Notes: generated by a model not told the origin, from the letters alone. A stretch of 64,000 bases of DNA from Sinomonas humi (GCF_000802235.1 NZ_JTDL01000129.1:61994-125993); one strand, 5' to 3'. Shown: positions 8,260-17,887, counted from the first letter of the stretch. Translations and numbers: made by a program.

Positions 8260-11200
8260 GTGCACGTTACCGCAGTCGTCGTCGCCCACGACGGCGTCGG
8301 CTACCTTCCAGACACCCTCGCGGCCATCGCCGCGCAGACCCGTCCTGCCGACGTCCTCATCGGCGCCGACGCCGCCTCGCGCGACGGCTCCGGCGACGTC
8401 CTGCGCCGTTCGCTCGGCGAGGGCTCCGTCGTCGACGCCCCGGCAGCTTTCGGCGCCGCGATCGCCGCAGCCCTCGCCGTCGCCCCCCGTCCCACGGGCG
8501 GCGCAGGGCCTGTCGAGGAGTGGATCTGGCTGCTCCGCGACGATGCCGCCCCCGAACCGCGCGCGCTTGCCGAGCTGCTCCTCGCCGTCGAGCGCGCCCC
8601 CGCAGTCGCGGTCGCTGGCTGCAAGCAGCTCGACTGGGACGAGCCGCGACGGCTTGTCGACGTCGGGCTCTTCGCGAGCAGGTGGGCCGAGCGCCTCCCG
8701 CTCATCGACGACGACGAGCAGGACCAAGGGCAATACGACGACCGCAGCGACATGTTCGCTGTCAACTCGGCCGGCATGCTCGTGCGGCGCGACGTATGGG
8801 ACGCGCTGCGGGGCTTCGACCCCGCGCTCCCCTGGACGGGCGACGACGTCGACTTCTGCTGGCGCGCGCGCCTTGCAGGGCACCGGGTCGTCGTCGTGCC
8901 CGCAGCCCGCATGCGCCACGTCGCGGACCGCCCCGAGAACGCTCCGACGCCGTTCGCCGAGCATCGCGCCGAGGTCTACACGCGGCTCAAGCACGCCTCG
9001 TTCTGGTCGCTCCCGTTCCACTTTGTAGGGGCGTTCTTCGCCGGGTTCTGGGCGCTCATTGCTGCGCTCGTGAACAAGGAGCCGAGCGTCGGCGTGGCGC
9101 GCTGCGCCGCCGCTCTCGCCGCACTCGGCGGCGTCATGCCGCTGGCGCGGGGGCGCCGGGCTGCCTCCCGCAGCCGCGCCGTCGCACGCCGCACCGTTCG
9201 CGGGGTGCGCGCCTCGCGTGAAGAGATCCGCAGCCACCGGCGCGCGTTCCTCGAGTACTCCGATCCTGACCGGGTGATCGGCGACGGTTCCGGCAGCGAT
9301 GACGCCCACGCCGAACCGACCGGCGATTCGGACGACGATTTCGCATCCCTCGCGGTCGCGGCGCGCGGCTGGGCGGGGACAGGCGCCATCGTCGTCGCGG
9401 TGCTCGCCCTCGCCAGTTCAGTGATCGCGCTCGTCCCGCTCCTCGGCGCGCAGGCCGTCACCGGCGGGGCACTCCTGCCGGTCTCGACGGACCTCGGTGC
9501 AATCTGGCAGCACGCAACATCGTGGTGGACCCAGCTCGGCGCCGGACAGCCGGGCCACGGCGACCCGTTCGACCTGATCCTCTGGGCGCTGGGCGTTCTC
9601 GGCGTCGGGGATCCGAACCGCGCCGTCGCCTGGACCCTCGTGCTTGCTCCCGCGATCTCAGGAGTCGGGGGCTGGGCTTTCGCGTCTGCCCTTACGTCAC
9701 ATCGCTGGCCGCGCGTCGTCGCAGGCCTCGTATTGGCGGGGGCGCCCGCACTCCAGGAGTCCGTAGCGCAGGGCCGGCTCGGCGCCGTCGTCGCGTATGT
9801 CTTCCTCCCGTGGGCCGCGCTCGGCGTGATCCGCTCTGTCGGAGCCGCGAGAGTCCGCGGGACCATCGGCGTGGAAAGGACTCCGCGCCCCGGTTCCGGG
9901 GGCGTCCCGTCCTGGACGGCTGCCGCTGCCGGCGGTCTCGCCCTCGCAGTCGTGACCGCCGGTTCGCCCTGCCTGCTCGCGCTCGCCATCGTCGTCGTTG
10001 TCGTCGCCACGGTCGCGCTGCGGAAGCGCGCTCGCTCGCTGTGGTTCATCCTTGCGCCTTCGGTCGTGCTGTTCCTCCCGGTCTGGTTCTCTGCTCCCGA
10101 CGATCCGAGGGCATGGCTCGGCGATCCCGGAGTTCCCTCGGCCTACGCGCCCGCGGCGCCGTGGCAGCTTGTGCTCGGGCAGCCGGTGGCATTCGATGCC
10201 AGGGCCGGGCTCGGAGGTGTGGGGTGGCTGCCTTCAGGAGTGCCTTGGGCTGTCATTGAGGCGCTGCTCGTCGGCGTTCCCGTTCTTGCCGCGGCTGCCG
10301 CCGCTATGGTGGCCCTCCCAGGTCGTCGCGGTGCGCTCGCGCGCTCGGCTGGCGCCGTCGCGGTCGGCGCGCTCGCACTCGCCTGGGCGGTCTCGCGCTT
10401 GCCGGTGGCCGTTGCGGGAGACAGCCTCGTGCCCGCCTTCGCGGGCCCAGCGGTTGCAGCAGCCTTGATCGCCCTGCTCGCAGCGGCCGTGGTGGGCGTG
10501 GACCGAGTGCTGGATCGTCGTGAGGCAGCAGCCCAGATGCGGGGACTCAGGTCCGCCGGAGCCGACCGCCTCCTGATCGTAGGGACCGTCGGCCTTGTCG
10601 TGGCGCTCATCCTTGCTGTTGCGGGCCCAACGGTAGGCCTCGCTCGCTGGGCGGCGGCCGGGATCGCTCCCGTTGCGGCTCCCCAAGGAAGTCTCGGCAG
10701 CCCCCTCCAGGTCGCCCCGAGCCAAACCCGTACGCTCCCCGCGACCGCAAGCGACCTGGGTCTCGGGGGCGAAGAGACCAAGACGCTCGTCCTCCGCAGC
10801 ACCGCTCAGGGCGGCTTCACCGCTGCGCTCATGCGAGGCTCGGGCACTACGCTCGACGCGCTGACGGCTGTCGCCTCGGCGAGTCGGGTCACGGGAGACC
10901 TCACCTCGCCTTCGATGGCAGCAGACGACGCCGCCGACTCCGCGATCCGCCGCGCCGTCGCCACGGTTTCGAGCTCCTCGGGCGTGGACCCGCGGCCGGA
11001 TCTCGACGCGTTGGGCGTGGGCTTCGTCGTGCTCCAGCAGCGCGACTCCGCGGACGCGGTCACGGCGTCCCAGATGGACGCAGTTCCGGGCCTCGTGGCA
11101 GTGGGGCAGACCGACGTCGGGTGGTTGTGGCGCGTGACGCCTCCCGGCCAGCAGGGAGCCAAGGACACCGCGATCGCCCATCGGGCGAGCATCGTCGACG

Positions 11201-12012
11201 TGAAGGGCAACGTTCTCGGCACCCTCGACTCTGGACCGGAAGAGGTTCACGCGTCCGTCCCCGCAGGCCCCGAGGGGCGCCTCCTCGTTCTGGCAGAACG
11301 CAGCGATCCCCACTGGTCGGCGTGGATCAATGGCCACCGTCTCACCTCGACGACCCAAGGATGGGCTCAGGCGTTCACCCTGCCTGCCTCAGGCGGACAG
11401 GTCGACGTCCGTTATGACCAGCCGGCCGCCTTCCCGCTCGGCCTGCTCGCCGCCGTCGTCCTCGTCCTCGCCGGACTCACCGCTATCCCCACCCGTCCCG
11501 CGCCCCGGCGCAGGCCCGGGGGTTCGCAGGGGCGTGCCGGTGCCCGGCGAAGCACAGGTGCCCCGGGACAGGAGGGAGAGCCTGTTGAACGTCCCGCGAA
11601 GCCTGCCATGCAGCCCGCGGGGGAGCCAGCGGGGGAGCCAGCCGCTGAGCGTCCCGTGAAGCCTGTTGGTCCCGTGAAGCCTGCTGTGCAGCCAGCTCCC
11701 GCGGCGCGTCACAGAGACGCCCCCCGCGACGAGCGTGGCGATCGCGACCAGTCAGGCGAAGGCGACGAGCCGGGTCAACGCGACGAGCGTGTGGAACACA
11801 ACCAACCGGGCGAACGCGACCAGTCGGGCGAAGGCGACGAGCCAGGTCAACGCGACGAGCGTGTGGAACACAACGAGTCAGGTGAACGCGAGCAGTCAGG
11901 CAGCCGCGACGAGTCAGCTCAACGCGACGAGTCAGGTCAACGTGGCGAGTCAGGCAAGCGGGACTCGCGGCGCGACGAGACAGCAAGGAAGACCAATGAC
12001 GCGCGAGTCTAA
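8260..12012 (+). CDS. Giant GT2 glycosyltransferase with C-terminal membrane region
   Basis: The first 250 residues form a GT2 (GT-A) domain: TAVVVAHDG strand, LLRDDAAPEP metal/nucleotide site, GFDPALPWTGDDVDFCWR acceptor region. Many hydrophobic segments follow from about residue 380 to 800, then an extracytoplasmic stretch, another helix near 1070 and a charged tail. Total length is about 1250 residues. Proteins with this layout next to whiB are conserved in actinobacteria and are presumed to glycosylate an envelope polymer; substrate unknown. The start is uncertain: GTG 8260 is the first good codon after the whiB stop and lacks a clear Shine-Dalgarno. The tail contains a 72-bp direct repeat. 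The stop overlaps the next gene by 17 bp. Confidence 0.82.
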   Translation: MHVTAVVVAHDGVGYLPDTLAAIAAQTRPADVLIGADAASRDGSGDVLRRSLGEGSVVDAPAAFGAAIAAALAVAPRPTGGAGPVEEWIWLLRDDAAPEPRALAELLLAVERAPAVAVAGCKQLDWDEPRRLVDVGLFASRWAERLPLIDDDEQDQGQYDDRSDMFAVNSAGMLVRRDVWDALRGFDPALPWTGDDVDFCWRARLAGHRVVVVPAARMRHVADRPENAPTPFAEHRAEVYTRLKHASFWSLPFHFVGAFFAGFWALIAALVNKEPSVGVARCAAALAALGGVMPLARGRRAASRSRAVARRTVRGVRASREEIRSHRRAFLEYSDPDRVIGDGSGSDDAHAEPTGDSDDDFASLAVAARGWAGTGAIVVAVLALASSVIALVPLLGAQAVTGGALLPVSTDLGAIWQHATSWWTQLGAGQPGHGDPFDLILWALGVLGVGDPNRAVAWTLVLAPAISGVGGWAFASALTSHRWPRVVAGLVLAGAPALQESVAQGRLGAVVAYVFLPWAALGVIRSVGAARVRGTIGVERTPRPGSGGVPSWTAAAAGGLALAVVTAGSPCLLALAIVVVVVATVALRKRARSLWFILAPSVVLFLPVWFSAPDDPRAWLGDPGVPSAYAPAAPWQLVLGQPVAFDARAGLGGVGWLPSGVPWAVIEALLVGVPVLAAAAAAMVALPGRRGALARSAGAVAVGALALAWAVSRLPVAVAGDSLVPAFAGPAVAAALIALLAAAVVGVDRVLDRREAAAQMRGLRSAGADRLLIVGTVGLVVALILAVAGPTVGLARWAAAGIAPVAAPQGSLGSPLQVAPSQTRTLPATASDLGLGGEETKTLVLRSTAQGGFTAALMRGSGTTLDALTAVASASRVTGDLTSPSMAADDAADSAIRRAVATVSSSSGVDPRPDLDALGVGFVVLQQRDSADAVTASQMDAVPGLVAVGQTDVGWLWRVTPPGQQGAKDTAIAHRASIVDVKGNVLGTLDSGPEEVHASVPAGPEGRLLVLAERSDPHWSAWINGHRLTSTTQGWAQAFTLPASGGQVDVRYDQPAAFPLGLLAAVVLVLAGLTAIPTRPAPRRRPGGSQGRAGARRSTGAPGQEGEPVERPAKPAMQPAGEPAGEPAAERPVKPVGPVKPAVQPAPAARHRDAPRDERGDRDQSGEGDEPGQRDERVEHNQPGERDQSGEGDEPGQRDERVEHNESGEREQSGSRDESAQRDESGQRGESGKRDSRRDETARKTNDARV
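11746..11960 (+). repeat. 72-bp direct repeat and derived units in the glycosyltransferase tail
   Basis: Two imperfect 72-bp copies (11746-11817 and 11818-11889) are followed by shorter CGACGAGTCAGG-type units to about 11960. They encode a hydrophilic tail rich in D, E, G, Q and R. The +2 frame, which becomes the DUF5719 gene, is also open throughout and would read a Thr/Ser/Asn repeat. Confidence 0.9.
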
Positions 12013-13591
12013 GGCGAGTAACCAGACCAAGCGCCGTTTGCGGCGTGCCCTCGGTGTGGCTGCCGGTGTCGTTGTCTTGGGTGCAGGAACGGGGCTCGTG
12101 GTAGCGGCCAACGCCGTGCCAGCCCCTGCGGCGCTTCGCCCAGGAACGGCCCCTTCGGTTGATGTTCCTGTGGGCCAGACCGTGGGCGTCTGTCCGGGCC
12201 CTGCCGAGCTCCTGCAGGGAACCCCCGTGCAGGGCGACCCCCAATTCAGCCCAGCCAGCACCACGGCATCGAGCCTGCTCACGGCGGCCGTGCTCGGAGA
12301 GCCCTCGGGCGCACTTCCGGCAAGCTCGATCAACGGTGTGGACGGGTCCGTGCTCCAGAAGGTCAGCGACCCGCAGAAGGCTAGCGCCACTCCGCCGTCG
12401 TCTGCCCCCGCGGTCGTCGCGAGCCGAGCCACGACCGGCCCTGCGCTCCTGACTGCCTCGGCCCTCGAGGATCGGCCGTCCTCGGCCGCCGCACTGTTCC
12501 GGTACACCGCCACCGATGGTGACCTTCGCGGTCTCGCCGCCGGGCCCTGCGCATCGCCGTCGAACGACCTCTGGCTCGGCGGGGCGAGCACCACCGTTGG
12601 CCGTACATCGGTGCTCTACCTCACCAATCCGACGACGACTCCGGCGAGCGTCGACCTCGACTTCTACGGGGACCAGCCTCTCGGTCAGGTCCCGGCTGGG
12701 AGCCGGGGGATCCAAGTGCCGCCCGGGACAACCAAGTCGTTCGTGCTCGGAGGTTTCGAGCCGGGGCAGCGCAATCTCTCGGTGCACGTCCGCAGTTCTG
12801 GGGGACCCGTCGCGGCCGTCATCCAGCAGAGCACGCTCCGCGGGCTTACTCCCGGTGGCGTGGACTTCCTCACTCCGGTCGGTGCGCCCTCGACGCGCGC
12901 CGTCGCGACCGGGGTTGAGCTCCAGGATCCTGCGGCGTCGAGCGCTCTCGCATCGCAGGATGGGTTCGACGATGCGACGGCCGCGCTCCAGGTCACCGTG
13001 CCGGGGGCGGCCAACGCAATCGTCCAAATCCGCGTGTTCGGTCAGAACGGGCCGGTCACACTGCCCTCGGGGGCGGTATTCACGGCCAAGGCGGGGTCCG
13101 TGACCGAGATTCCACTCGCAGGCCTTCCTGCGGGCAAGTATTCGATCTCAGCGGCTTCCGATGTCTCATTCACAGCGAGCGTCCGAATGGTCAAGGGGAC
13201 GAGTCCGGCGCAGCCCTTGGACTTTGCAGTCTCCGGAGCACAGCCGCGGCTCGGCGACGGGCACGTGGTCCCCGTCGGCGAGGTGGGCCAGCGTACCCTC
13301 GTCTTCGCCGTCCCTGACGGGAGGGCGCGGATCACGGCCACACCGATCAGCGACGACGGAAAGCTGCACGCGCCGGTGACTCTCGACGTAGCGGGCGGCA
13401 CCACGGCTACGCTGCAGGTGCCCGACACGGTCGACGGCGCGAAGACGGCCGCCTACTCGGTCTCGTCCTCCGGGGATCCCGCTTACGGCTCACTGCTCCT
13501 CGAAGCAGACCAGGGCAACGGCATCTCGGTCGCGTCGATCCTGCCGCCCGCGGGCGGGCGGGAGTCCATCCCGGTCACGCTGGGCTACTGA
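11996..13591 (+). CDS. DUF5719 family exported protein
   Basis: 531 residues starting at ATG 11996, with AAGGAAG 5-7 nt upstream. The N-terminus is basic (KRRLRRA), then a hydrophobic segment at about residues 19-40 ending in AVPAPAA, consistent with a secretion signal or anchor. The rest is Ser/Thr/Gly/Val-rich and beta-like (LYLTNPTTTPASVDLDFYGD near residue 203). This matches the actinobacterial DUF5719 family that follows the whiB-linked glycosyltransferase. The 17-bp overlap with that gene suggests coupled translation and a shared envelope role. An in-frame extension to 11735 is open but would put 87 repeat residues ahead of the signal, so I rejected it. Confidence 0.78.
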   Translation: MTRESKASNQTKRRLRRALGVAAGVVVLGAGTGLVVAANAVPAPAALRPGTAPSVDVPVGQTVGVCPGPAELLQGTPVQGDPQFSPASTTASSLLTAAVLGEPSGALPASSINGVDGSVLQKVSDPQKASATPPSSAPAVVASRATTGPALLTASALEDRPSSAAALFRYTATDGDLRGLAAGPCASPSNDLWLGGASTTVGRTSVLYLTNPTTTPASVDLDFYGDQPLGQVPAGSRGIQVPPGTTKSFVLGGFEPGQRNLSVHVRSSGGPVAAVIQQSTLRGLTPGGVDFLTPVGAPSTRAVATGVELQDPAASSALASQDGFDDATAALQVTVPGAANAIVQIRVFGQNGPVTLPSGAVFTAKAGSVTEIPLAGLPAGKYSISAASDVSFTASVRMVKGTSPAQPLDFAVSGAQPRLGDGHVVPVGEVGQRTLVFAVPDGRARITATPISDDGKLHAPVTLDVAGGTTATLQVPDTVDGAKTAAYSVSSSGDPAYGSLLLEADQGNGISVASILPPAGGRESIPVTLGY

Positions 13592-13631
13592 GAACGGCGT
13601 TGGCCACGCTGAGATCGGCCCGCGTCCGGCT

Positions 13632-14141
13632 TCAGCGGTAGCCGCGGTAGTAGGGGTCGAGCGATTCGGGTTCGACGTTCAGGAGCACGGCGGTGTACTC
13701 GACGACGACGTCATGGACCAGATCCTGGGCCTCGCTCGGCGAGGGCGCCTCGGTCTCGACGACGCGGCGGTAGATCGTGATTCGCGCGGGGCGGCCTTGG
13801 GCGGCCCGCGCGACATTCCCCTGGGGGACGCGGCCGCCGTCGCGGAGGATCTTCTCGAGACCCGGTGGGATCTCCTCCACGACGTACTCGACGTTGTCGA
13901 GTTCGCTGCCTCGCAGTTCTTGGAGCCGATCTGCCGAGTCAAGCACCCAATCCTCGAATCGTTCCCCCCGGGTGCGGCTTCCCGGCAGGATCGCGGGCAT
14001 GATCTCGCCCCGTAGTCCCCGTCCGTGCCGGTTGCGGCGGCGTTCACGGAATCCGCGGTGGCGGCCCCCGCCCTGCTCGCCGGCGGGCGGGAGAGGGCGA
14101 ATGCTCAGGCCCAAGGGCCCCGGCGTGGAACGATCCTGCAT
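13632..14141 (-). CDS. Metallopeptidase (zincin-like) family protein, apparent active-site loss
   Basis: 169 residues. The N-terminal 45 are basic and low-complexity. The core runs from FEDWVLDSADRL (about residue 62) to the end and matches the small zincin-like family that includes Rv3259 at the same position. Where the family has a zinc-binding HExxH, this protein reads LVHDVVVEYTA, so the catalytic Glu and second His are missing. It is probably not a protease. ATG 14141 is preceded at 6 nt by TACTCT, suggesting a leaderless mRNA divergent from DUF3499. Confidence 0.75.
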   Translation of the reverse strand: MQDRSTPGPLGLSIRPLPPAGEQGGGRHRGFRERRRNRHGRGLRGEIMPAILPGSRTRGERFEDWVLDSADRLQELRGSELDNVEYVVEEIPPGLEKILRDGGRVPQGNVARAAQGRPARITIYRRVVETEAPSPSEAQDLVHDVVVEYTAVLLNVEPESLDPYYRGYR

Positions 14142-14147
14142 GTATCG

Positions 14148-14153
14148 AGAGTA
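14148..14153 (-). promoter_or_regulatory. -10 box for the leaderless metallopeptidase-family gene
   Basis: TACTCT on the minus strand, 6 nt before ATG 14141. No Shine-Dalgarno. Confidence 0.5.
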
Positions 14154-14227
14154 GTCCTGCCCTCGAACCCCGCGCTAACCGCGGCGCTCCGGCCGAGTCG
14201 CTCACGACACACGCGGCGAGCGCAGAG

Positions 14228-14233
14228 TAGGGT
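14228..14233 (+). promoter_or_regulatory. -10 box for the leaderless DUF3499 gene
   Basis: TAGGGT, then 7 nt, then GTG 14241. This spacing decides the start codon, since the longer open frame begins upstream of the promoter. Confidence 0.6.
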
Positions 14234-14240
14234 ACTGGCT

Positions 14241-14633
14241 GTGCGAGAAGTCCGCCATTGTTCCCGATCGGCCTGCCGTGAGCCTGCGGTCGCCACGTTG
14301 ACCTATGTGTATGCGGATTCCACGGCCGTGCTGGGACCGCTCGCCACGTTCGCGGAGCCGCATACCTATGACCTGTGCGCCAAGCACGCGGACAAGCTCA
14401 CCGTTCCGCGTGGTTGGGAAGTCCTGAGGCTGGCGCTCCCGGCGCGGCAGCCCAGCCCCGATGACCTCCTTGCGCTGGCCGAGGCAGTGCGAGACGCGGG
14501 CGAGGACGACGACGTGCCCGCCGAAGCGCCCCAACGTCCCAACCGCGAGGGCCAGAGCATGCTGACGCCGCCTCCCGGGGTTGAAATGCCTTCCGGGGGA
14601 CGCCACCTGCGGATCCTCCCCGAGATGTACTGA
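14241..14633 (+). CDS. DUF3499 family protein
   Basis: 130 residues. It begins VREVRHCSRSAC and later has DLCAKHADKLTVPRGWEVL. The two cysteines near the start and the C-x2-H pair could bind a metal. This is the DUF3499 family, conserved in actinobacteria beside whiB and ahcY (Rv3258c in M. tuberculosis). Function unknown. The C-terminal 50 residues are acidic, then Pro/Gly-rich. GTG 14241 is chosen because a -10 box lies 7 nt upstream and no Shine-Dalgarno exists. In relatives a phosphomannomutase gene normally follows; here only 103 bp separate it from the Trm112-like gene. Confidence 0.8.
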   Translation: MREVRHCSRSACREPAVATLTYVYADSTAVLGPLATFAEPHTYDLCAKHADKLTVPRGWEVLRLALPARQPSPDDLLALAEAVRDAGEDDDVPAEAPQRPNREGQSMLTPPPGVEMPSGGRHLRILPEMY

Positions 14634-14723
14634 ACCTGACACGCCGTGCTCTATGTGAACCTAGCTCTAAGTGAACCTAGCCGAGCCTGAACGGAGCGCT
14701 CTCCCTGCACCCGCGGCTGCCGG

Positions 14724-14729
14724 TAGGCT
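14724..14729 (+). promoter_or_regulatory. -10 box for the leaderless Trm112-like gene
   Basis: TAGGCT, 7 nt, then ATG 14737. Confidence 0.6.
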
Positions 14730-14736
14730 TGGGCAC

Positions 14737-14928
14737 ATGCCGTACATCAGCTCTTCGATCCTCGCTGTGCTGCGCTGCCCTGTGACTGGCAGCGCCTTGG
14801 TCCAGGAGGGTGACGAGCTTGTGGCCAGCGCAGCCGGACCCGACGGTGCTGTTCCGCGCTACCCGATCGAAGACGGCATTCCGGTGCTGCTCCCGCCAGC
14901 TGGCTCCTCGGTCGAATCCGGCGCCTAA
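14737..14928 (+). CDS. Trm112 family small protein
   Basis: 63 residues. [18 protein letters not shown] is the Trm112/YcaR-type N-terminus, and [12 protein letters not shown] is the conserved C-terminal motif. Family members are small zinc-ribbon-like proteins that activate methyltransferases or act as envelope-synthesis accessories. Only one cysteine is visible here, so the zinc site is degenerate. ATG 14737 has a TAGGCT box 7 nt upstream and is likely leaderless. Its position between DUF3499 and ahcY is conserved in actinobacteria, though the intervening phosphomannomutase and SIS-domain genes seen elsewhere are missing. Confidence 0.85.
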   Translation: MPYISSSILAVLRCPVTGSALVQEGDELVASAAGPDGAVPRYPIEDGIPVLLPPAGSSVESGA

Positions 14929-15005
14929 CTCCGGCGCCCGCCCGAGCCGGCAGCCCAAGTCTTTCTCTCCTCACCCCGCCACCCCTCCCGCCGTCAGGAG
15001 CATTC

Positions 15006-16508
15006 GTGACCTTCGACTACCGCGTTGCCGACATCTCTCTGCATGAGGCCGGCCGCCATCAGATTCGCCTGGCCGAGCACGAGATGCCGGGGCTCATGGC
15101 CCTGCGGGAAGAGTATGGGGAGTCGCAGCCGCTCAAGGGTGCTCGCATCGCCGGATCCCTGCACATGACGGTGCAGACTGCTGTGCTCATCGAGACGCTC
15201 GTCGCACTCGGCGCTGAGGTTCGCTGGGCGTCCTGCAACATCTTCTCGACCCAGGACGAGGCAGCGGCCGCGATCGTGGTGGGCACGGGCACTCCCGAGG
15301 ATCCTCGTGGTGTCCCGGTCTTCGCGTGGAAGGGCGAGTCGCTCGAAGAATACTGGTGGACGGCCGAGCAGATCCTCACGTGGCCGGGCGCCGAGGAGAA
15401 CCCCGAGCTCGGGCCCAACATGATCCTCGACGACGGAGGCGACGCGACGCTCCTCGTCCACAAGGGTGTCGAGTTCGAGGCGGCAGGAGCCGTGCCTCAG
15501 GCCACCCCTGATGACCCCGAGGAATACGGGATCATCCTCGACGTGCTTCGGGCAGCTCAGGAGCGCGACCCGAAGAAGTGGACCCGCATCGCAAGCAACA
15601 TCCAGGGTGTGACGGAGGAGACCACGACCGGTGTCCTCCGGCTCTACCAGCTCGCCGAGCAGGGCAAGCTCCTGTTCCCCGCGATCAACGTCAATGACTC
15701 CGTCACGAAGAGCAAGTTCGACAACAAGTACGGCATCCGCCACTCGCTCCCGGACGGCATCAACCGGGCGACCGACGTGCTCATCGGCGGCAAGGTCGCC
15801 GTCGTCTGTGGCTACGGCGACGTCGGCAAGGGCGCTGCGGAAGCGCTCCGCGGCCAGGGAGCGCGGGTCATCGTGACCGAGATCGACCCGATCTGCGCGC
15901 TCCAGGCTGCAATGGACGGCTATCAGGTGGCCCGGCTCGAGAGCGTCCTGAGCGAGGGGCACATCTTCATCACGACGACGGGCGGCAAGGACATCATCAT
16001 GGCCGAGCACATGGCTGCGATGAGGGACAAGGCGATCGTGGGCAACGTGGGCCACTTCGACAACGAGATCGACATGGCCGGACTCGCGAAGCTGCCCGGT
16101 GTGCGCAAGATCGAGATCAAGCCTCAGGTCCATGAGTGGGTCTTCCCGGCTGACGAGGGCGGTACCGGGCGCGGGGAGCACTCGATCATCGTCCTGTCCG
16201 AGGGGCGTCTCCTCAATCTCGGCAACGCGACCGGCCACCCCTCGTTCGTCATGAGCAACTCGTTCGCGAACCAGACGATCGCGCAGATCGAGCTGTGGAC
16301 CAAGCGTGTCCGGCCCGATGCTGGGCAGGACGCCCCCCGTGAATACGAGAAGAAGGTCTACGTTCTGCCGAAGATCCTCGACGAGAAGGTGGCACGCCTG
16401 CACCTCGCGGCCCTCGGGGTGGAGCTCACCGAGCTCACGAAGGACCAGGCGGGGTACCTCGGCCTAGACGTGGCCGGCCCCTACAAGTCTGATCATTACC
16501 GCTACTGA
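15006..16508 (+). CDS. ahcY: S-adenosyl-L-homocysteine hydrolase
   Basis: Splits SAH to adenosine and homocysteine, relieving product inhibition of methyltransferases; cytosolic NAD-dependent tetramer. SLHMTVQTA near residue 50 is the substrate site, and [10 protein letters not shown] near residue 265 the NAD-binding loop. The C-terminus KSDHYRY is the diagnostic lysine/tyrosine tail that completes the neighbouring subunit's NAD site. The 500-residue length includes the 40-residue insert of the long AhcY class. GTG 15006 follows AGGAG at 5 nt. The 77-nt upstream gap shows no SAH riboswitch features. Confidence 0.97.
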   Translation: MTFDYRVADISLHEAGRHQIRLAEHEMPGLMALREEYGESQPLKGARIAGSLHMTVQTAVLIETLVALGAEVRWASCNIFSTQDEAAAAIVVGTGTPEDPRGVPVFAWKGESLEEYWWTAEQILTWPGAEENPELGPNMILDDGGDATLLVHKGVEFEAAGAVPQATPDDPEEYGIILDVLRAAQERDPKKWTRIASNIQGVTEETTTGVLRLYQLAEQGKLLFPAINVNDSVTKSKFDNKYGIRHSLPDGINRATDVLIGGKVAVVCGYGDVGKGAAEALRGQGARVIVTEIDPICALQAAMDGYQVARLESVLSEGHIFITTTGGKDIIMAEHMAAMRDKAIVGNVGHFDNEIDMAGLAKLPGVRKIEIKPQVHEWVFPADEGGTGRGEHSIIVLSEGRLLNLGNATGHPSFVMSNSFANQTIAQIELWTKRVRPDAGQDAPREYEKKVYVLPKILDEKVARLHLAALGVELTELTKDQAGYLGLDVAGPYKSDHYRY

Positions 16509-16509
16509 C

Positions 16510-16515
16510 TAAAAT
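16510..16515 (+). promoter_or_regulatory. -10 box for the leaderless L,D-transpeptidase gene
   Basis: TAAAAT is followed by 7 nt and ATG 16523. It overlaps the alternative ATG at 16514, which would lie upstream of the transcription start, so 16523 is preferred. Confidence 0.6.
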
Positions 16516-16522
16516 GGGGGGC

Positions 16523-17737
16523 ATGCGGCTGAGCGGGAGGACGATCGCCATTCTGGCCGTCGTCCTCGCGCTCGTTCTCGGCGGCGGCGCGTTTGCGGCG
16601 TTCAGCGCACTCCGGCAGCCCTCGGTCGGATCCGAAGCCGCTTCGGCCGTCAGGAGCCAGCCGGGCGTCGTGTTCCCTGTGGTCCAGCCGGCCTCCGCTG
16701 TGACCGCCCCCGCGGCGGATGCAACCGAGGTGAACCCCGCTGCGCCGGTCACGGTCACGGCCAAGGACGGCACCCTCGACAACGTGAGCCTGCGCTCCTC
16801 CACCGGCGATGACGTGGAGGGCACGGTCGACTCCAGCCGCTCGGTCTGGACGTCCAGCGGGCAGCTCAAGTTCAATGAGACGTACACGCTCAGCTATACG
16901 ACCCTCGACGCTGCAGGCCGCACAACGCCGTCGACCTCGACCTTCAAGACCGTCTCGACGTCAAATGAAGCCGATGCGGCGATGTATCCCCTCGACGGGA
17001 TGAGCGTCGGGGTCGCGCAGCCTATCCAGCTCACCTTCAGCGAACCGGTCAAGAACAAGAAGGCCGTCGAGAAGGCCATCACGATCACGTCGACCTCGGG
17101 CCAGACGGGCGCTTTCCACTGGTTCAGCGACACCGTGGTCAGGTACCGCCCGGAGCAGTACTGGGCCGCCCATAGCACCATCAGCGTGAAGATGGACCTC
17201 TTCGGAGTGGACCTCGGAAACGGGCAGATCGGGAACTTCTCGAAGACGGACACGGTGCACATCGGCGACAAGCGCACCGCTGTCGCTGACGCTCAAGCCC
17301 ATACCTTCACCGCCTACATCAACGATCAGCCGGTCCACACTTGGCCAGCCACACTCGGCGACACGCGTTTCCCGTCCGCGAAGGGCTTCCTCGTGCTCAT
17401 GGAGAAGCAGCGCAAGGCGCACTTCGTGGCGGCGTCGATCGGCCTCAAGCCCGGCGACCCTGCCAACTACGGCGAGCTCGACGTCGAATACGCTACGCGC
17501 CTTACCCCGAGCGGGGAGTTCATCCACCAAGCCACAGACACGGCTATCCCTTACCTTGGCGTGGCCAACGTCTCCCATGGCTGCATCGGCCTCGGCCCCG
17601 ACGGCGCCTCATGGGTCTTCAACAACATGACGACGGGCGACGTCGTGCAGATCATCAACACCGAGGGCGACTTCGCGAACTTCAACGACGGCTTCGGGGA
17701 CTGGAACATCCCCTGGTCCCAGTACGCAAATGGCTGA
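16523..17737 (+). CDS. L,D-transpeptidase with Ig-like domains (Ldt)
   Basis: Makes 3-3 crosslinks in peptidoglycan from tetrapeptide donors. A basic start and one hydrophobic helix (about residues 8-30) anchor it outside the membrane. Two Ig-like domains follow (about 70-240), then the YkuD catalytic domain with SHGCIGLGPDGASWVFNNM near residue 350. The Cys in SHGC is the nucleophile. There is no lipobox cysteine. The C-terminal DWNIPWSQY segment is typical of the mycobacterial LdtMt2-like class. The 404-residue length fits. It starts 15 bp after ahcY but has its own -10 box, so it is probably transcribed separately. Confidence 0.93.
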   Translation: MRLSGRTIAILAVVLALVLGGGAFAAFSALRQPSVGSEAASAVRSQPGVVFPVVQPASAVTAPAADATEVNPAAPVTVTAKDGTLDNVSLRSSTGDDVEGTVDSSRSVWTSSGQLKFNETYTLSYTTLDAAGRTTPSTSTFKTVSTSNEADAAMYPLDGMSVGVAQPIQLTFSEPVKNKKAVEKAITITSTSGQTGAFHWFSDTVVRYRPEQYWAAHSTISVKMDLFGVDLGNGQIGNFSKTDTVHIGDKRTAVADAQAHTFTAYINDQPVHTWPATLGDTRFPSAKGFLVLMEKQRKAHFVAASIGLKPGDPANYGELDVEYATRLTPSGEFIHQATDTAIPYLGVANVSHGCIGLGPDGASWVFNNMTTGDVVQIINTEGDFANFNDGFGDWNIPWSQYANG

Positions 17738-17887
17738 ACCGGAAACCGTGTGATTCCGAGCCGATAACGCTTCGGCCACAGGGCGGCCTACTTCCGGTCG
17801 GCGGCCGTCGTAACCCGCTACCGTGGGACGGAGGACAGACCATACCTCGGGTCCGCCCGCGTCGCGGGCCCACCAAGCTGCGAGCGG

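Noticed and set aside
11735..11995. N-terminal extension of the DUF5719 gene
   Set aside because: It would place 87 repeat residues before the signal segment, and a Shine-Dalgarno sits directly before ATG 11996.
14929..15005. SAH riboswitch before ahcY
   Set aside because: The gap is only 77 nt, C-rich and without the conserved hairpins.
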